10,756 nt of DNA from DATBLE01 sp038248655 (GTDB lineage: Bacteria > Actinomycetota > Thermoleophilia > Gaiellales > Gaiellaceae): NCBI GenBank assembly GCA_038248655.1, contig JBBRXG010000105.1, positions 1 to 10,756 on the forward strand, given 5' to 3'. Shown here piece by piece: positions 1 through 6,497 of the stretch (its first letter is position 1; each line of letters begins with the position of its first letter). Made by a program: the position numbers and the translations under genes. The notes beneath the pieces are model-generated. The model was not told the DNA's origin and made no database searches. It was given only the letters and a program-made list of their open reading frames with translations.

Positions 1-104
1 AACGTCTCGTCCGAGGCGGAGTCGACGTTCAGGTGCTGGTCGCCGATGCCGTTCGGATGGAAGACGAGGATGTCGCCGCGCTTCGGGTCGCGCAGACGAT
101 CAGC
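1..104 (-). pseudogene. Signal peptidase I fragment, joined out of frame to an antitoxin gene
   Basis: Read on the minus strand from about base 98 to the window edge, one frame gives LRDPKRGDILVFHP followed by NGIGDQHLNVDSASDET. The DPKRGDIVVFHP block is the typical segment of type I signal peptidases just before the catalytic-lysine region (family knowledge), so I read this as the middle of a lepB-like gene. Upstream of about base 100 the same frame turns into Pro/Arg/Gly-rich nonsense and has no ATG or GTG, and the catalytic serine segment is missing. The piece therefore starts at a recombination junction rather than at a start codon. The rest of the gene, if any, lies beyond base 1. The main doubt is the short length visible, about 33 codons. 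Confidence 0.55.
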
Positions 105-253
105 TCTCCGGCCCGGCGGCGGCGGTGCTCGTCGACAAGTCGCTCCAGACCGAGTCGCACCGCTTCGGAGCGGCTTGCCACAAGGCCGTCCTTCACGAGC
201 GCGTCGACTTGCGCCAAGAGACGATCCTGAAGGCGAGCTACGAGTTGCGCCAT
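29..253 (-). CDS. Ribbon-helix-helix (CopG/VapB-like) antitoxin, C-terminus probably replaced
   Basis: A 74-aa product starting at ATG 253. Residues 2-8 (AQLVARL) fit the DNA-binding beta strand, residues 9-24 the first helix, and SRSEAVRLGLERLVDEH (28-44) the second helix of a ribbon-helix-helix protein. Such proteins bind their own promoter as dimers and neutralise a toxin (usually MazF or PIN type) with their C-terminus. Here the family-like part stops near GELIV (residues 49-53). The last 20 residues are a Ser/Thr/Ala-rich string that is a frame-shadow of the signal peptidase fragment underneath. No toxin gene follows. It may still bind DNA, but the toxin-binding tail is lost. There is no clear Shine-Dalgarno sequence before the ATG, so the mRNA may be leaderless. 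Confidence 0.6.
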   Translation of the reverse strand: MAQLVARLQDRLLAQVDALVKDGLVASRSEAVRLGLERLVDEHRRRRAGELIVCATRSAATSSSSIRTASATST

Positions 254-265
254 GCGTCAACCATA

Positions 266-288
266 GCATTGGTAATGCAAAATGCATT
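266..288. promoter_or_regulatory. Inverted-repeat cluster upstream of the antitoxin gene, candidate autoregulatory operator
   Basis: GCATT-ggt-AATGC (266-278) is a perfect inverted repeat. Two bases later comes the perfect palindrome AATGCATT (281-288). The cluster lies 12 bases upstream of the antitoxin ATG and is AT-rich against a GC-rich background. Closely spaced short dyads in this position are typical of ribbon-helix-helix autorepression sites. I could not fix convincing -35/-10 boxes. Confidence 0.4.
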
Positions 289-514
289 GCGCCGTGAGGT
301 TCGCGACGGCGCGATCACGGCTCGAAGAACCACCCGAGAATGGCGATCCGGTCGACGATGGTCCACCGGCCGCCCGCGGATAGCCGACTGGGGCCTCGCC
401 ACGACGCGCATCACCGGACACCCTCCCGGACACCTCGATCCACACGCCGCCGCGCCCGACATGGCGGGCGCGGCCAGAGCCGTTCCTGAGGTGCGCAGGG
501 TCAGGGAGGGGGCT
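289..514. other. Intergenic stretch without a recognisable gene
   Basis: About 225 bases between the antitoxin promoter region and the aldehyde dehydrogenase terminator. Open frames here have no start signals or recognisable protein pattern. One minus-strand frame reads WTIVDRIAILGWFFEP before a stop (about 364 down to 320), but it has an in-frame stop upstream and no start codon. Confidence 0.5.
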
Positions 515-544
515 CATGGGGGGGAACCGGCCGTTCCCCCCATG
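515..544 (-). terminator. Hairpin terminator after the aldehyde dehydrogenase gene
   Basis: CATGGGGGG(G)AAC and GTTCCCCCCATG form a 12-bp stem with one bulged G and a 5-base loop (CGGCC). It begins 11 bases after the dehydrogenase stop codon. There is no U-tract, as is common for high-GC actinobacterial terminators. Confidence 0.7.
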
Positions 545-554
545 CGAGCGAGCG

Positions 555-2048
555 TCAGGTGTCGATCTGCGCCTTCTGCAGCTTGCCGGAGTAGTCGACG
601 TAGAGCGACTTCCACTCGGTGAAGACGTCGAGCGCCGCCTGGCCCGCCTCGCGGTGGCCGTTGCCGGTCTCCTTCGTGCCGCCGAACGGCAGGTGCACCT
701 CGGCTCCGATCGTTCCCGCGTTGACGTAGGTGATGCCGGTCTCGAGGTCGCGCATCGCGCGGAACGCCCGGTTGACGTCGGCGGTGAAGATCGACGACGA
801 GAGCCCGAACCGGATGCCGTTCGCGACCCTGATCGCCTCGTCGAAGTCCCGGACCGGGATCAGCGCCGTCGTCGGGCCGAAGATCTCCTCCTGCGCGATC
901 CGCATGCCGGGTTCGACGTCGCCGAAGATCGTCGGCCGGTAGTAGTGGCCCCGGTCGAGCCCGTCTCCGGTCGCGATCTCGCCGCCGGTGAGAAGCGTCG
1001 CACCCTCGTCGGTGCCGATGCCCGTGTACGAGTGGATCTTCTCGAGCGCCCCCGCGTTGATCACCGGGCCGACATCGGTGTCGGGCTCCCAGCCGGGGCC
1101 GAGGCGCATCTTCTCCGCGGCCGCGACGAGCTTCGAGCAGAGCGCGTCGTAGACCTGCTCATGGACGATCACGCGGCTCGCCGCGGTGCAGCGCTGGCCC
1201 GAGGTACCGAAGGCGGACCAGACGATCCCGTCGGCGGCGAGGTCGAGGTCGGCGTCGTCCATGACGATGATCGCGTTCTTCCCGCCCAGCTCGAGATGGA
1301 CGCGCTTGAGGCCCTCGGCCGCCGCCCTCAGGACCGCCACGCCCGTCTCACGGGAGCCGGTCAGCGTGATCACGGGGACGTCGGGATGGCGGACGAGCCG
1401 CTCGCCGACCTCGCCCCCTCCCCCGTGCACCACGTTCACGACCCCCGGAGGCACACCCGCCTCGACCAGCAGCTCGACGAAGCGCTCGCCGAGCGCCGGC
1501 GTATCGGTCGCCGGCTTGAAGACGACCGTGTTCCCGCAGACGAGCGCCGGGGCGATCTTCCAGGACGGGATCGCGATCGGGAAGTTCCACGGGGTGATCA
1601 CCCCGATCACGCCGATCGGCATCCGAACGCTCATGTTGAACTTGTCGCGGAGCTCGGACGGCGTCGTGTGCCCGAACAGGCGGCGGCCCTCGCCGGCCAT
1701 GTAGAAGCTCATGTCGATCGCTTCCTGGACGTCGCCGCCGGCCTCGGGGAGTACCTTTCCCATCTCCCGCGACATCAGCAGCGCGAGCTCGTCCTTGTGC
1801 TCGCGGACGAGCTGCCCGAAGCGGTAGAGGATCTCGCCGCGCGCCGGTGCCGGCGTCAGCCGCCACTCCTCGTACGCGCGCCCGGCGGCGTCGACGGCCC
1901 GGTCGACATCCTCCGGCCCCGACCTCGGGAACGTCCCGATCGGCTCACCGGTCGCCGGGCTCGTGCTCTCGAAGGTCTCGCCGGAGGCGGCATCGACCCA
2001 CTCGCCGCCGATGAAGTTCCGGTACGTCGTCGTCTGCGTCGCCGCCAT
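555..2048 (-). CDS. NAD(P)-dependent aldehyde dehydrogenase
   Basis: A 497-aa cytosolic enzyme that oxidises an aldehyde to its carboxylic acid, of full length for the ALDH superfamily. Visible motifs are TPWNFP with the oxyanion-hole Asn155, the cofactor-binding Lys178 (FKPA), the Rossmann TGSRETG (230-236), general base Glu253 (LELGGK), catalytic Cys287 in FGTSGQRC, and EEIFGP (387-392). The C-terminal segment TIGAEVHLPFGG (446-457) with FTEWK resembles the ALDH7-like / AldH-type bacterial group rather than betaine or succinate-semialdehyde dehydrogenases, but the substrate cannot be read from the sequence. The start at ATG 2048 is followed by the usual FIGGEWV beta strand; the Shine-Dalgarno is weak. 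It is the last gene of a minus-strand run, 36 bases after the 70-aa gene, and is followed by a strong hairpin. Confidence 0.95.
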   Translation of the reverse strand: MAATQTTTYRNFIGGEWVDAASGETFESTSPATGEPIGTFPRSGPEDVDRAVDAAGRAYEEWRLTPAPARGEILYRFGQLVREHKDELALLMSREMGKVLPEAGGDVQEAIDMSFYMAGEGRRLFGHTTPSELRDKFNMSVRMPIGVIGVITPWNFPIAIPSWKIAPALVCGNTVVFKPATDTPALGERFVELLVEAGVPPGVVNVVHGGGGEVGERLVRHPDVPVITLTGSRETGVAVLRAAAEGLKRVHLELGGKNAIIVMDDADLDLAADGIVWSAFGTSGQRCTAASRVIVHEQVYDALCSKLVAAAEKMRLGPGWEPDTDVGPVINAGALEKIHSYTGIGTDEGATLLTGGEIATGDGLDRGHYYRPTIFGDVEPGMRIAQEEIFGPTTALIPVRDFDEAIRVANGIRFGLSSSIFTADVNRAFRAMRDLETGITYVNAGTIGAEVHLPFGGTKETGNGHREAGQAALDVFTEWKSLYVDYSGKLQKAQIDT

Positions 2049-2084
2049 CGGCGGCCACTCTACTAGCGGGCGGGCGGCGGCTAT

Positions 2085-2297
2085 CTAGGCGACGTCGAGC
2101 GTCGGGAACGTCCCGATCGCGCGAGCGCGCCGCCGGTCGCGGGTCTCGCGCATCCCGCCATACACTCGGCCGCGCCGCCGGTCCGGTCCCTGGCGCCGAT
2201 CGACGATCACGGTCACGTTCGGGTTGTCGCCGTAGTACGAGACCATCGTGGCGAACAGGTCCGCCTCGAGCGCTCTCGGAACAACGCAGTAGATCAT
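2085..2297 (-). CDS. Small Arg-rich conserved hypothetical protein
   Basis: A 70-aa product with a strong Shine-Dalgarno (GGGGGAGG, plus-strand complement at 2305-2312), about 7 bases before ATG 2297. The N-terminal half (MIYCVVPRALEADLF, then PNVTVIVDRR) looks like a small alpha/beta unit. The middle is a cluster of DRR/RRR motifs (about residues 33-58), which would be very basic and could contact nucleic acid or acidic partners. No signal peptide or membrane segment is seen. I do not recognise a named domain. It sits between the zinc-ribbon protein gene (49-base gap) and the dehydrogenase (36-base gap), so co-transcription is likely. Confidence 0.75.
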   Translation of the reverse strand: MIYCVVPRALEADLFATMVSYYGDNPNVTVIVDRRQGPDRRRGRVYGGMRETRDRRRARAIGTFPTLDVA

Positions 2298-2346
2298 CGC
2301 CTGGCCTCCCCCACCGATCTCATTCTACGAACGGGCCGGTCGGCGT

Positions 2347-2979
2347 CTAGTGCGCGGCGTGGATCGAGGGGACGACGCCGGTCTCCGGCTCGAGGGTCGC
2401 GTTCCAGGTCGTGAACTTCGCGTCCAGCTCGGAGGTCTCCATCCCCCGCTCGACGAGGCGAACGGGCTGGGTCGCGCCGGAGGTGACGCGGTACTGGTAC
2501 CACGAGATCTCCCAGGACACGGTGATGACGACGTCGGAGCCCTGGCCGGGGAGCGCGACCACGCTGATCTGCGGCTCGCCGAGGCTGCGGGCGATCCCCT
2601 CGACCGTCCGCAGGGCGTCGCTGGCGTTGAAGAGCGCCGCCGCCTCGACGACCACCTGTTCGCCGCTCGACAGACGGCGCAGGATCGGCTCGGCGACGAT
2701 CGCCTCCGCCGCCGGGCGACGCTGGCCGCCGCCGAGGATCGCCGCCAGGTTGAGCGAGCGCCGCCGGCGCGGGTTCCGCACGGCCGGACCGAGCGGACTG
2801 CCCTCGCGCACCCAGCCGTGGTCGACCGCGACCTCCTGGCAGAGCGGGCAGACGTCGACGAACTCGTCGATCCCGTCGGGGGCGAAGCGGACCGCCTGCT
2901 CGCCGACGAGGAGCGTCCGCTCGCAGATCGCGCACCGGCGGGCCTCCATCGTTCGCATAGTTCTCACGGCGCTCGCCAC
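2347..2979 (-). CDS. Zinc-ribbon-headed conserved hypothetical protein
   Basis: Up to 210 aa. The N-terminus carries CAIC (Cys16, Cys19) and CPLC (Cys44, Cys47), a treble-clef or zinc-ribbon arrangement with about 24 residues between the pairs. A basic stretch RNPRRRR (69-75) follows, then an alpha/beta C-terminal region (about 90-185) without catalytic motifs I recognise. No signal peptide is seen. The longest start is a GTG at 2979 with no Shine-Dalgarno; ATG codons at 2958 and 2949 keep both Cys pairs, and the former has a weak GTGAGA ahead of it, so the real protein may be 7 or 10 residues shorter. The gap to the upstream EF-G-like gene is about 25 bases, which suggests linked expression. 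Function unknown. Confidence 0.8.
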   Translation of the reverse strand: MASAVRTMRTMEARRCAICERTLLVGEQAVRFAPDGIDEFVDVCPLCQEVAVDHGWVREGSPLGPAVRNPRRRRSLNLAAILGGGQRRPAAEAIVAEPILRRLSSGEQVVVEAAALFNASDALRTVEGIARSLGEPQISVVALPGQGSDVVITVSWEISWYQYRVTSGATQPVRLVERGMETSELDAKFTTWNATLEPETGVVPSIHAAH

Positions 2980-2981
2980 TA

Positions 2982-3006
2982 TAGGGAATTCCAGCGGTTT
3001 TCCCTA
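2982..3006. promoter_or_regulatory. Perfect 7-bp inverted repeat between the EF-G-like and zinc-ribbon genes
   Basis: TAGGGAA (2982-2988) and TTCCCTA (3000-3006) are separated by 11 bases. The right arm contains the stop codon of the EF-G-like gene and the left arm abuts the GTG of the next gene. The stem is too AT-rich to be a convincing terminator; an operator or mRNA processing hairpin is possible. Confidence 0.3.
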
Positions 3007-5064
3007 GTGGGCTCCGGCCTTCTCGGCCTCCCTCGCGCTCCTCGTCTCCTCGATGATCTTCTGGGCGATGTGCGTCGGCACCTCGTCGTAGCGCAGGAAG
3101 TGCATGTGGTAGTCGCCGCGCCCCCCGGTCAACGAGGTCAGCGCCTGGGAATAGGTGAGGATCTCCGCCATCGGCACCTCGGCCTTGATCGCGGTCATCC
3201 CGCCGGCCGGCTCCATTCCGAGCAGTCGGCCGCGTCGTGAGTTCAGGTCGCCGTTGACGGCGCCGACGGCATCTTCGGGAACGACGGCCTCGAGCTCCAT
3301 GATCGGCTCCAGGAGCACCGGGCCCGCCTTCTCGTAGGCGGCCTTGAAGGCGATCGAGCCGGCAATCTTGAACGCCATCTCCGAGGAGTCGACGTTGTGG
3401 TACGAGCCGTCGACCAGCAGGACACGGATCCCCTGCACCGGTGCTCCTGCGAGCTCGCCGTGCTGCATCGCCTCCTGGATCCCCTTGTCGACGGCCGGCC
3501 TGAACCCCTGCGGGATGACCCCGCCGACGATCTTGTCCACGAACTCGTAGCCCACCCCCTCCTCGATCGGCTCGAGGACGATGTGGCAATCTCCGTACTG
3601 GCCGCGGCCGCCCGTCTGCTTCTTGTACTTCCCCTGCGCGCGCGACTCGGAGCGGATCGTCTCCAGGTAAGGAACACGGGGCTGGTGCAGGTCGACCTCG
3701 ACGCCGAACCGCCGCTTCATCCGCTCGACCGCGACCTCCACGTGCATCTGCGACAGGCCGGCGAGGAGCTGCTCGCCTGTCTGCGCGTCTCGGCGGAGGA
3801 CGAGCGTCGGGTCCTCCTCGGTCAGCCGGCGGAGAGCCTGGCCCATCTTCTCCTCCTCGCCCTTCGTCCTCGGCGTGATCGCGAAGCTCATCACCGGCTC
3901 TGGGAAATCGAACCGCGGCGGCTCGAGCGCGACCTCCTTGTCGAGCAGGACGTCGCCGGTCATCGTGTCCTTCAGCTTCGCCACCGCGCCGATGTCGCCC
4001 GGGCCGAACCCGTCGGTCTGGGCGTGATCCTTCCCCTGGACGGTCATCAGCGAGCCGAAGCGCTCCTTGCCGTGACCGCGCGTGTTGGTCAGGGTGACAT
4101 CGGCCGTGACCGTCCCCTCGAGCACCCGGAAGAGGTTGATCCGCCCGGCGAAGGGATCGGCGATTGTCTTGAACACGAACGCGCCGACGCTCGCGCCCTC
4201 GATGTCCATCAGCGTCCCCTTCTTCGCCGGGCTGGGAACACCCTCGACGAGGAGGTCGAGGAGCGCGGTCGTGCCGAGGTTCTTCGTCGCCACCGCGGCG
4301 GCGACCGGGAACACCTCGCCGCGCGTGACCCCGTCCTTGAGCGCGTGGGCGACCTCGTCGGCCGACAGCTCCTGTCCCTCCAGGTAGCGCTCCATCAGCC
4401 CTTCGTCCGTCTCGACGACCGCGTCGAGCAGCTTCTCGCGGTACTCGGCGGCGACGTCCGCGGCCTCCGCGGGGATCTCCGTCGCAGCGCCCTCCCGCGC
4501 GCCCTCGGGGCTCAGGTACGCCGTCATGTGCAGCACGTCGACGATCCCGGTCAGCTCGTGCTCTGCCCCGATCGGGATCTGTACGGCGACGCAGCGGTCC
4601 GAGAGCTGGGTCCGGAGCGCATCGAGGACGCGGAAGAAATCGGCGCGCTCGCGATCGAGCATGTTCACGACCACGACCCGCGCGAGGCTCTCGTGCGTCG
4701 CGCGATTCCAGGCACGGCCGGTCCCGACCTCGACCCCCATCACGCCGCTGACGACGACCAGCTCGCCCTCGACGACGTGCGAGACGGCGATTGCGTCGCC
4801 CTGGAAGCCGGCGTCGCCCGGGGTGTCGAGCAGGTTGATCTTCCGTCCCTGCCACCCGCAGTGCGTGAGCGAGGCGGAGAGCGACATCTGACGCCGCTGC
4901 TCGTCCTCGTCCCAGTCGGAGACCGTCGTCCCCTGCTCGACCGTCCCGAGCCGGTTCACTGCTCCCGACTGGAAGAGCAGTGCCTCGACGAGCGACGACT
5001 TGCCCGTCCCCCGGTGGCCGACGACGGCGACGTTGCGGATCTTTCCAGGCTCCTGAGCGGCCAT
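3004..5064 (-). CDS. EF-G-like translational GTPase (EF-G2 type)
   Basis: 686 aa, the normal five-domain EF-G length. The G domain has P-loop GHRGTGKS (16-23), G3 DTPGD (80-84) and G4 NMLD (134-137); then comes PIGAEHELTGIVD (164-176) as in EF-G. Domain II spans about 285-385, domain III about 388-465, domain IV about 470-600 including GGRGQYGDC (485-493) and VDGSYHNVDSS (551-561), and domain V about 615-675 (GGRGDYHMHF). Two departures from canonical EF-G are clear: the catalytic histidine of DTPGH is Asp84, and NKxD is NMLD. Both point to the EF-G2 group, paralogues that bind ribosomes but are not the main translocase; its exact role is not settled. Shine-Dalgarno GGGGAGG lies 11 bases before ATG 5064. 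It follows the sigma gene by 63 bases with a hairpin between them. Confidence 0.93.
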   Translation of the reverse strand: MAAQEPGKIRNVAVVGHRGTGKSSLVEALLFQSGAVNRLGTVEQGTTVSDWDEDEQRRQMSLSASLTHCGWQGRKINLLDTPGDAGFQGDAIAVSHVVEGELVVVSGVMGVEVGTGRAWNRATHESLARVVVVNMLDRERADFFRVLDALRTQLSDRCVAVQIPIGAEHELTGIVDVLHMTAYLSPEGAREGAATEIPAEAADVAAEYREKLLDAVVETDEGLMERYLEGQELSADEVAHALKDGVTRGEVFPVAAAVATKNLGTTALLDLLVEGVPSPAKKGTLMDIEGASVGAFVFKTIADPFAGRINLFRVLEGTVTADVTLTNTRGHGKERFGSLMTVQGKDHAQTDGFGPGDIGAVAKLKDTMTGDVLLDKEVALEPPRFDFPEPVMSFAITPRTKGEEEKMGQALRRLTEEDPTLVLRRDAQTGEQLLAGLSQMHVEVAVERMKRRFGVEVDLHQPRVPYLETIRSESRAQGKYKKQTGGRGQYGDCHIVLEPIEEGVGYEFVDKIVGGVIPQGFRPAVDKGIQEAMQHGELAGAPVQGIRVLLVDGSYHNVDSSEMAFKIAGSIAFKAAYEKAGPVLLEPIMELEAVVPEDAVGAVNGDLNSRRGRLLGMEPAGGMTAIKAEVPMAEILTYSQALTSLTGGRGDYHMHFLRYDEVPTHIAQKIIEETRSAREAEKAGAH

Positions 5065-5097
5065 ACGCGCGCGATCCTCCCCGTAGGCGTGGTTGTG

Positions 5098-5116
5098 CCG
5101 CCGATCTTATCGGCGG
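5098..5116 (-). terminator. Hairpin between the sigma and EF-G-like genes
   Basis: CCGCCGAT-ctt-ATCGGCGG is a perfect 8-bp GC-rich stem with a 3-base loop, 11 bases after the sigma gene stop and upstream of the EF-G Shine-Dalgarno. No U-tract follows. It may act as a terminator or partial attenuator that makes the two genes' expression unequal. Confidence 0.5.
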
Positions 5117-5127
5117 GCGGTCCGCGT

Positions 5128-5913
5128 CTAGTGGCCGGCGGTCGCGCGCGCGGCGGCGGCGCCGGCGAGCCTCGCCTTCAGGCGGAGGATCGCCTTCGTG
5201 TGCAGCTGGGAGACCCGGGACTCGGTCACCCCGAGCACCTCGCCGATCTCGCGGAGCGTCAGCTCCTCGTAGTAGTAGAGCGTGATCACGAGCTTCTCGC
5301 GCTCGGGCAGCCGCGCGATCGCGTCGCCGAGCGCTTCACGGAGCTCGACCTGGTCGAGCGCCTGCGACGGCTGCGGGACCGACGTGTCCTCGATCGTATC
5401 GATAAGAGCGACGGAGTCTACGCTTCCGGACGAGACGCTCCAGAGCTCGTCGAGGGCGGCGATCGACGAGCGGGAGATGTCCGTGAGGCTGTCGTCGAGG
5501 TCGTCCGTGGTGATTCCGAGCTTCTCCGCGATCTCCTCGTCGGTCGGAGCCCGGTGCAGCTTCGCCTCGAGCGCGATGATCGCCCGCTCGATGTCGCGGG
5601 CGCGGGCGCGAACCGAGCGGGGCACCCAGTCCATCGCCCGCAGCTCGTCGATGATCGCGCCCTTGATCCGCGAGATCGCGTAGGTCTCGAACTTGACGTC
5701 GCGGCCGGGGTCGTAGCGCTCGATCGCGCCGATCAGGCCGAGCAGCCCGTACGAGACGAGGTCGCCCTCGTCGACGTGCGCGGGCAGGCCGCTGCCCAGC
5801 CGCCCGGCGACGAACTTGACGAGCGGGGCGTAGGTCAGGATCAACCGATCGCGCACGGCGCGATCGCGGCTCTTCCGGAACTCGCGCCACAGAGGCTGGG
5901 TGTCGTCTGCCAC
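5128..5913 (-). CDS. FliA/WhiG-family RNA polymerase sigma factor
   Basis: 261 aa, the usual length of group 3 (sigma-28) factors. Region 2 spans about 20-100 with DLVSYGLLGLIGAIERYDP (51-69) and KFETYAISRIKGAIIDELR (74-92), the core-binding and -10 recognition helices. DWVPRSVR (95-102) marks the start of region 3, which continues as an APTDEEIAEKLG (122-133) helix-turn-helix. Region 4 (about 202-248) has LPEREKLVITLYYYEELTL and the -35 reading helix VTESRVSQLHTKAI. It directs RNA polymerase to a special promoter set; WhiG controls sporulation and FliA motility, but no such genes are in view. The start is GTG 5913, with no good Shine-Dalgarno; a leaderless or very short leader is possible. 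The first of a run of co-directional genes. Confidence 0.95.
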   Translation of the reverse strand: MADDTQPLWREFRKSRDRAVRDRLILTYAPLVKFVAGRLGSGLPAHVDEGDLVSYGLLGLIGAIERYDPGRDVKFETYAISRIKGAIIDELRAMDWVPRSVRARARDIERAIIALEAKLHRAPTDEEIAEKLGITTDDLDDSLTDISRSSIAALDELWSVSSGSVDSVALIDTIEDTSVPQPSQALDQVELREALGDAIARLPEREKLVITLYYYEELTLREIGEVLGVTESRVSQLHTKAILRLKARLAGAAAARATAGH

Positions 5914-5925
5914 GGCTACGTCTAG

Positions 5926-5956
5926 AGAATACGGGGCGGACCGGCGATTTCCTCAA
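5926..5956 (-). promoter_or_regulatory. Possible promoter of the sigma factor gene
   Basis: On the minus strand TTGAGG (complement at 5951-5956) and TATTCT (complement at 5926-5931) resemble -35 and -10 boxes, but the 19-base spacer is long. The -10 lies about 12 bases before the GTG, so the transcript would be almost leaderless. Weak evidence. Confidence 0.25.
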
Positions 5957-5964
5957 TCTCGAAT

Positions 5965-6186
5965 CTAGCGACGGAGCCCGCGGGCGGCCAGCCCGGCCAG
6001 CCACAGAGCGATCGCGGCCGACGCCGCGACGATGATCCACTGCTCCGCCGCGCCGGCGGCGAACGCGATTCCCCCGAACGCGACGGCGAGCGCGAAGAAG
6101 AGGATGCCGAGCACGCGTCGCTGCGAAGGCGCGGGCACGGCGTGATCGTAGAGCGATCGAGGAGCTCGCGTCAGGCGCCGATACAC
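5965..6186 (-). CDS. Small two-helix membrane protein
   Basis: Up to 73 aa. Two hydrophobic segments, about residues 25-44 (VLGILFFALAVAFGGIAFAA) and 49-66 (WIIVAASAAIALWLAGLA), are joined by a very short loop, with an Arg-rich N-terminus and C-terminus (RGLRR), predicting a helical hairpin with both ends in the cytoplasm. The longest start is GTG 6186, which overlaps the probable tRNA promoter; a second GTG at codon 17 (just before PAPSQRR) would give a 57-aa protein with both helices and is equally plausible. It ends about 50 bases before the sigma gene. No named family recognised. Confidence 0.6.
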   Translation of the reverse strand: MYRRLTRAPRSLYDHAVPAPSQRRVLGILFFALAVAFGGIAFAAGAAEQWIIVAASAAIALWLAGLAARGLRR

Positions 6187-6187
6187 T
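6182..6187 (+). promoter_or_regulatory. Possible -10 box of the tRNA-Trp gene
   Basis: TACACT ends 15 bases before the first base of the mature tRNA, a normal distance for a short 5' leader. No convincing -35 box is visible at the expected spacing. Confidence 0.3.
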
Positions 6188-6202
6188 GGATGCCTCGAGC
6201 CG

Positions 6203-6276
<74 letters not shown>

Positions 6277-6310
6277 CGCACCGGACAAGCCGTTTCCGCG
6301 TAACGGTGCG
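6277..6310 (+). terminator. Hairpin just after the tRNA, possible tRNA terminator
   Basis: CGCACCG (6277-6283) and CGGTGCG (6304-6310) form a perfect 7-bp stem around a 20-base loop, starting one base past the attL repeat, followed by GCTTTGCG. The long loop weakens it as an intrinsic terminator; it could also be part of the recombination site. Confidence 0.35.
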
Positions 6311-6315
6311 GCTTT

Positions 6316-6340
6316 GCGCCTGCCTTGCCAGCAAGGGCGC
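6316..6340. repeat. Dyad next to attL
   Basis: CCTTGC-CA-GCAAGG (6323-6336) is a perfect dyad, flanked by GCGC on both sides (6316-6319 and 6337-6340, with three extra bases on the left). The 2-base centre is too tight for a hairpin loop, so a protein-binding site is more likely, for example for an excisionase or repressor. Confidence 0.3.
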
Positions 6341-6375
6341 TCTCCGCTCAAGACCGGTGAAATCCGCCTGAGAGG

Positions 6376-6404
6376 GGCGCGCACTGGCGCGCAACTGGCG
6401 CGCA
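6376..6404 (+). repeat. Three phased GGCGCGCA repeats, candidate integrase arm sites
   Basis: GGCGCGCA occurs at 6376-6383, 6386-6393 and 6397-6404. The periods are 10 and 11 bases, so all three face the same side of the helix. They lie about 100 bases from the attachment core and before the integrase gene, the position expected for arm-type or excisionase sites. Alternatively they are an integrase operator. Confidence 0.5.
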
Positions 6405-6497
6405 TGTGTGGCAGCCGGACCTATGATCAGGGGGACACAGTCAATGGGCGGGCACCGCGCCAACGGCCCCGCCCCGGCACAGGAGATCATCTCTCCC

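Noticed and set aside
320..412. Minus-strand peptide WTIVDRIAILGWFFEP in the left intergenic stretch
   Set aside because: Protein-like in feel, but preceded by an in-frame stop with no start codon, and too short to assign.
516..2066. Long plus-strand open frame (516 codons) opposite the aldehyde dehydrogenase
   Set aside because: Arg/Asp/Val-rich translation with no family pattern; it is the antisense shadow of a high-GC gene whose real frame shows all ALDH motifs.
2294..4855. 853-codon minus-strand open frame across the EF-G-like and zinc-ribbon genes
   Set aside because: It crosses two well-supported genes in another frame and encodes low-complexity Arg/Gly/Ala sequence typical of GC-rich alternate frames.
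3397..5925. 842-codon plus-strand open frame opposite the EF-G-like and sigma genes
   Set aside because: Antisense shadow: Arg/Leu/Asp-rich, no domain, and both genes below it have complete motif sets.
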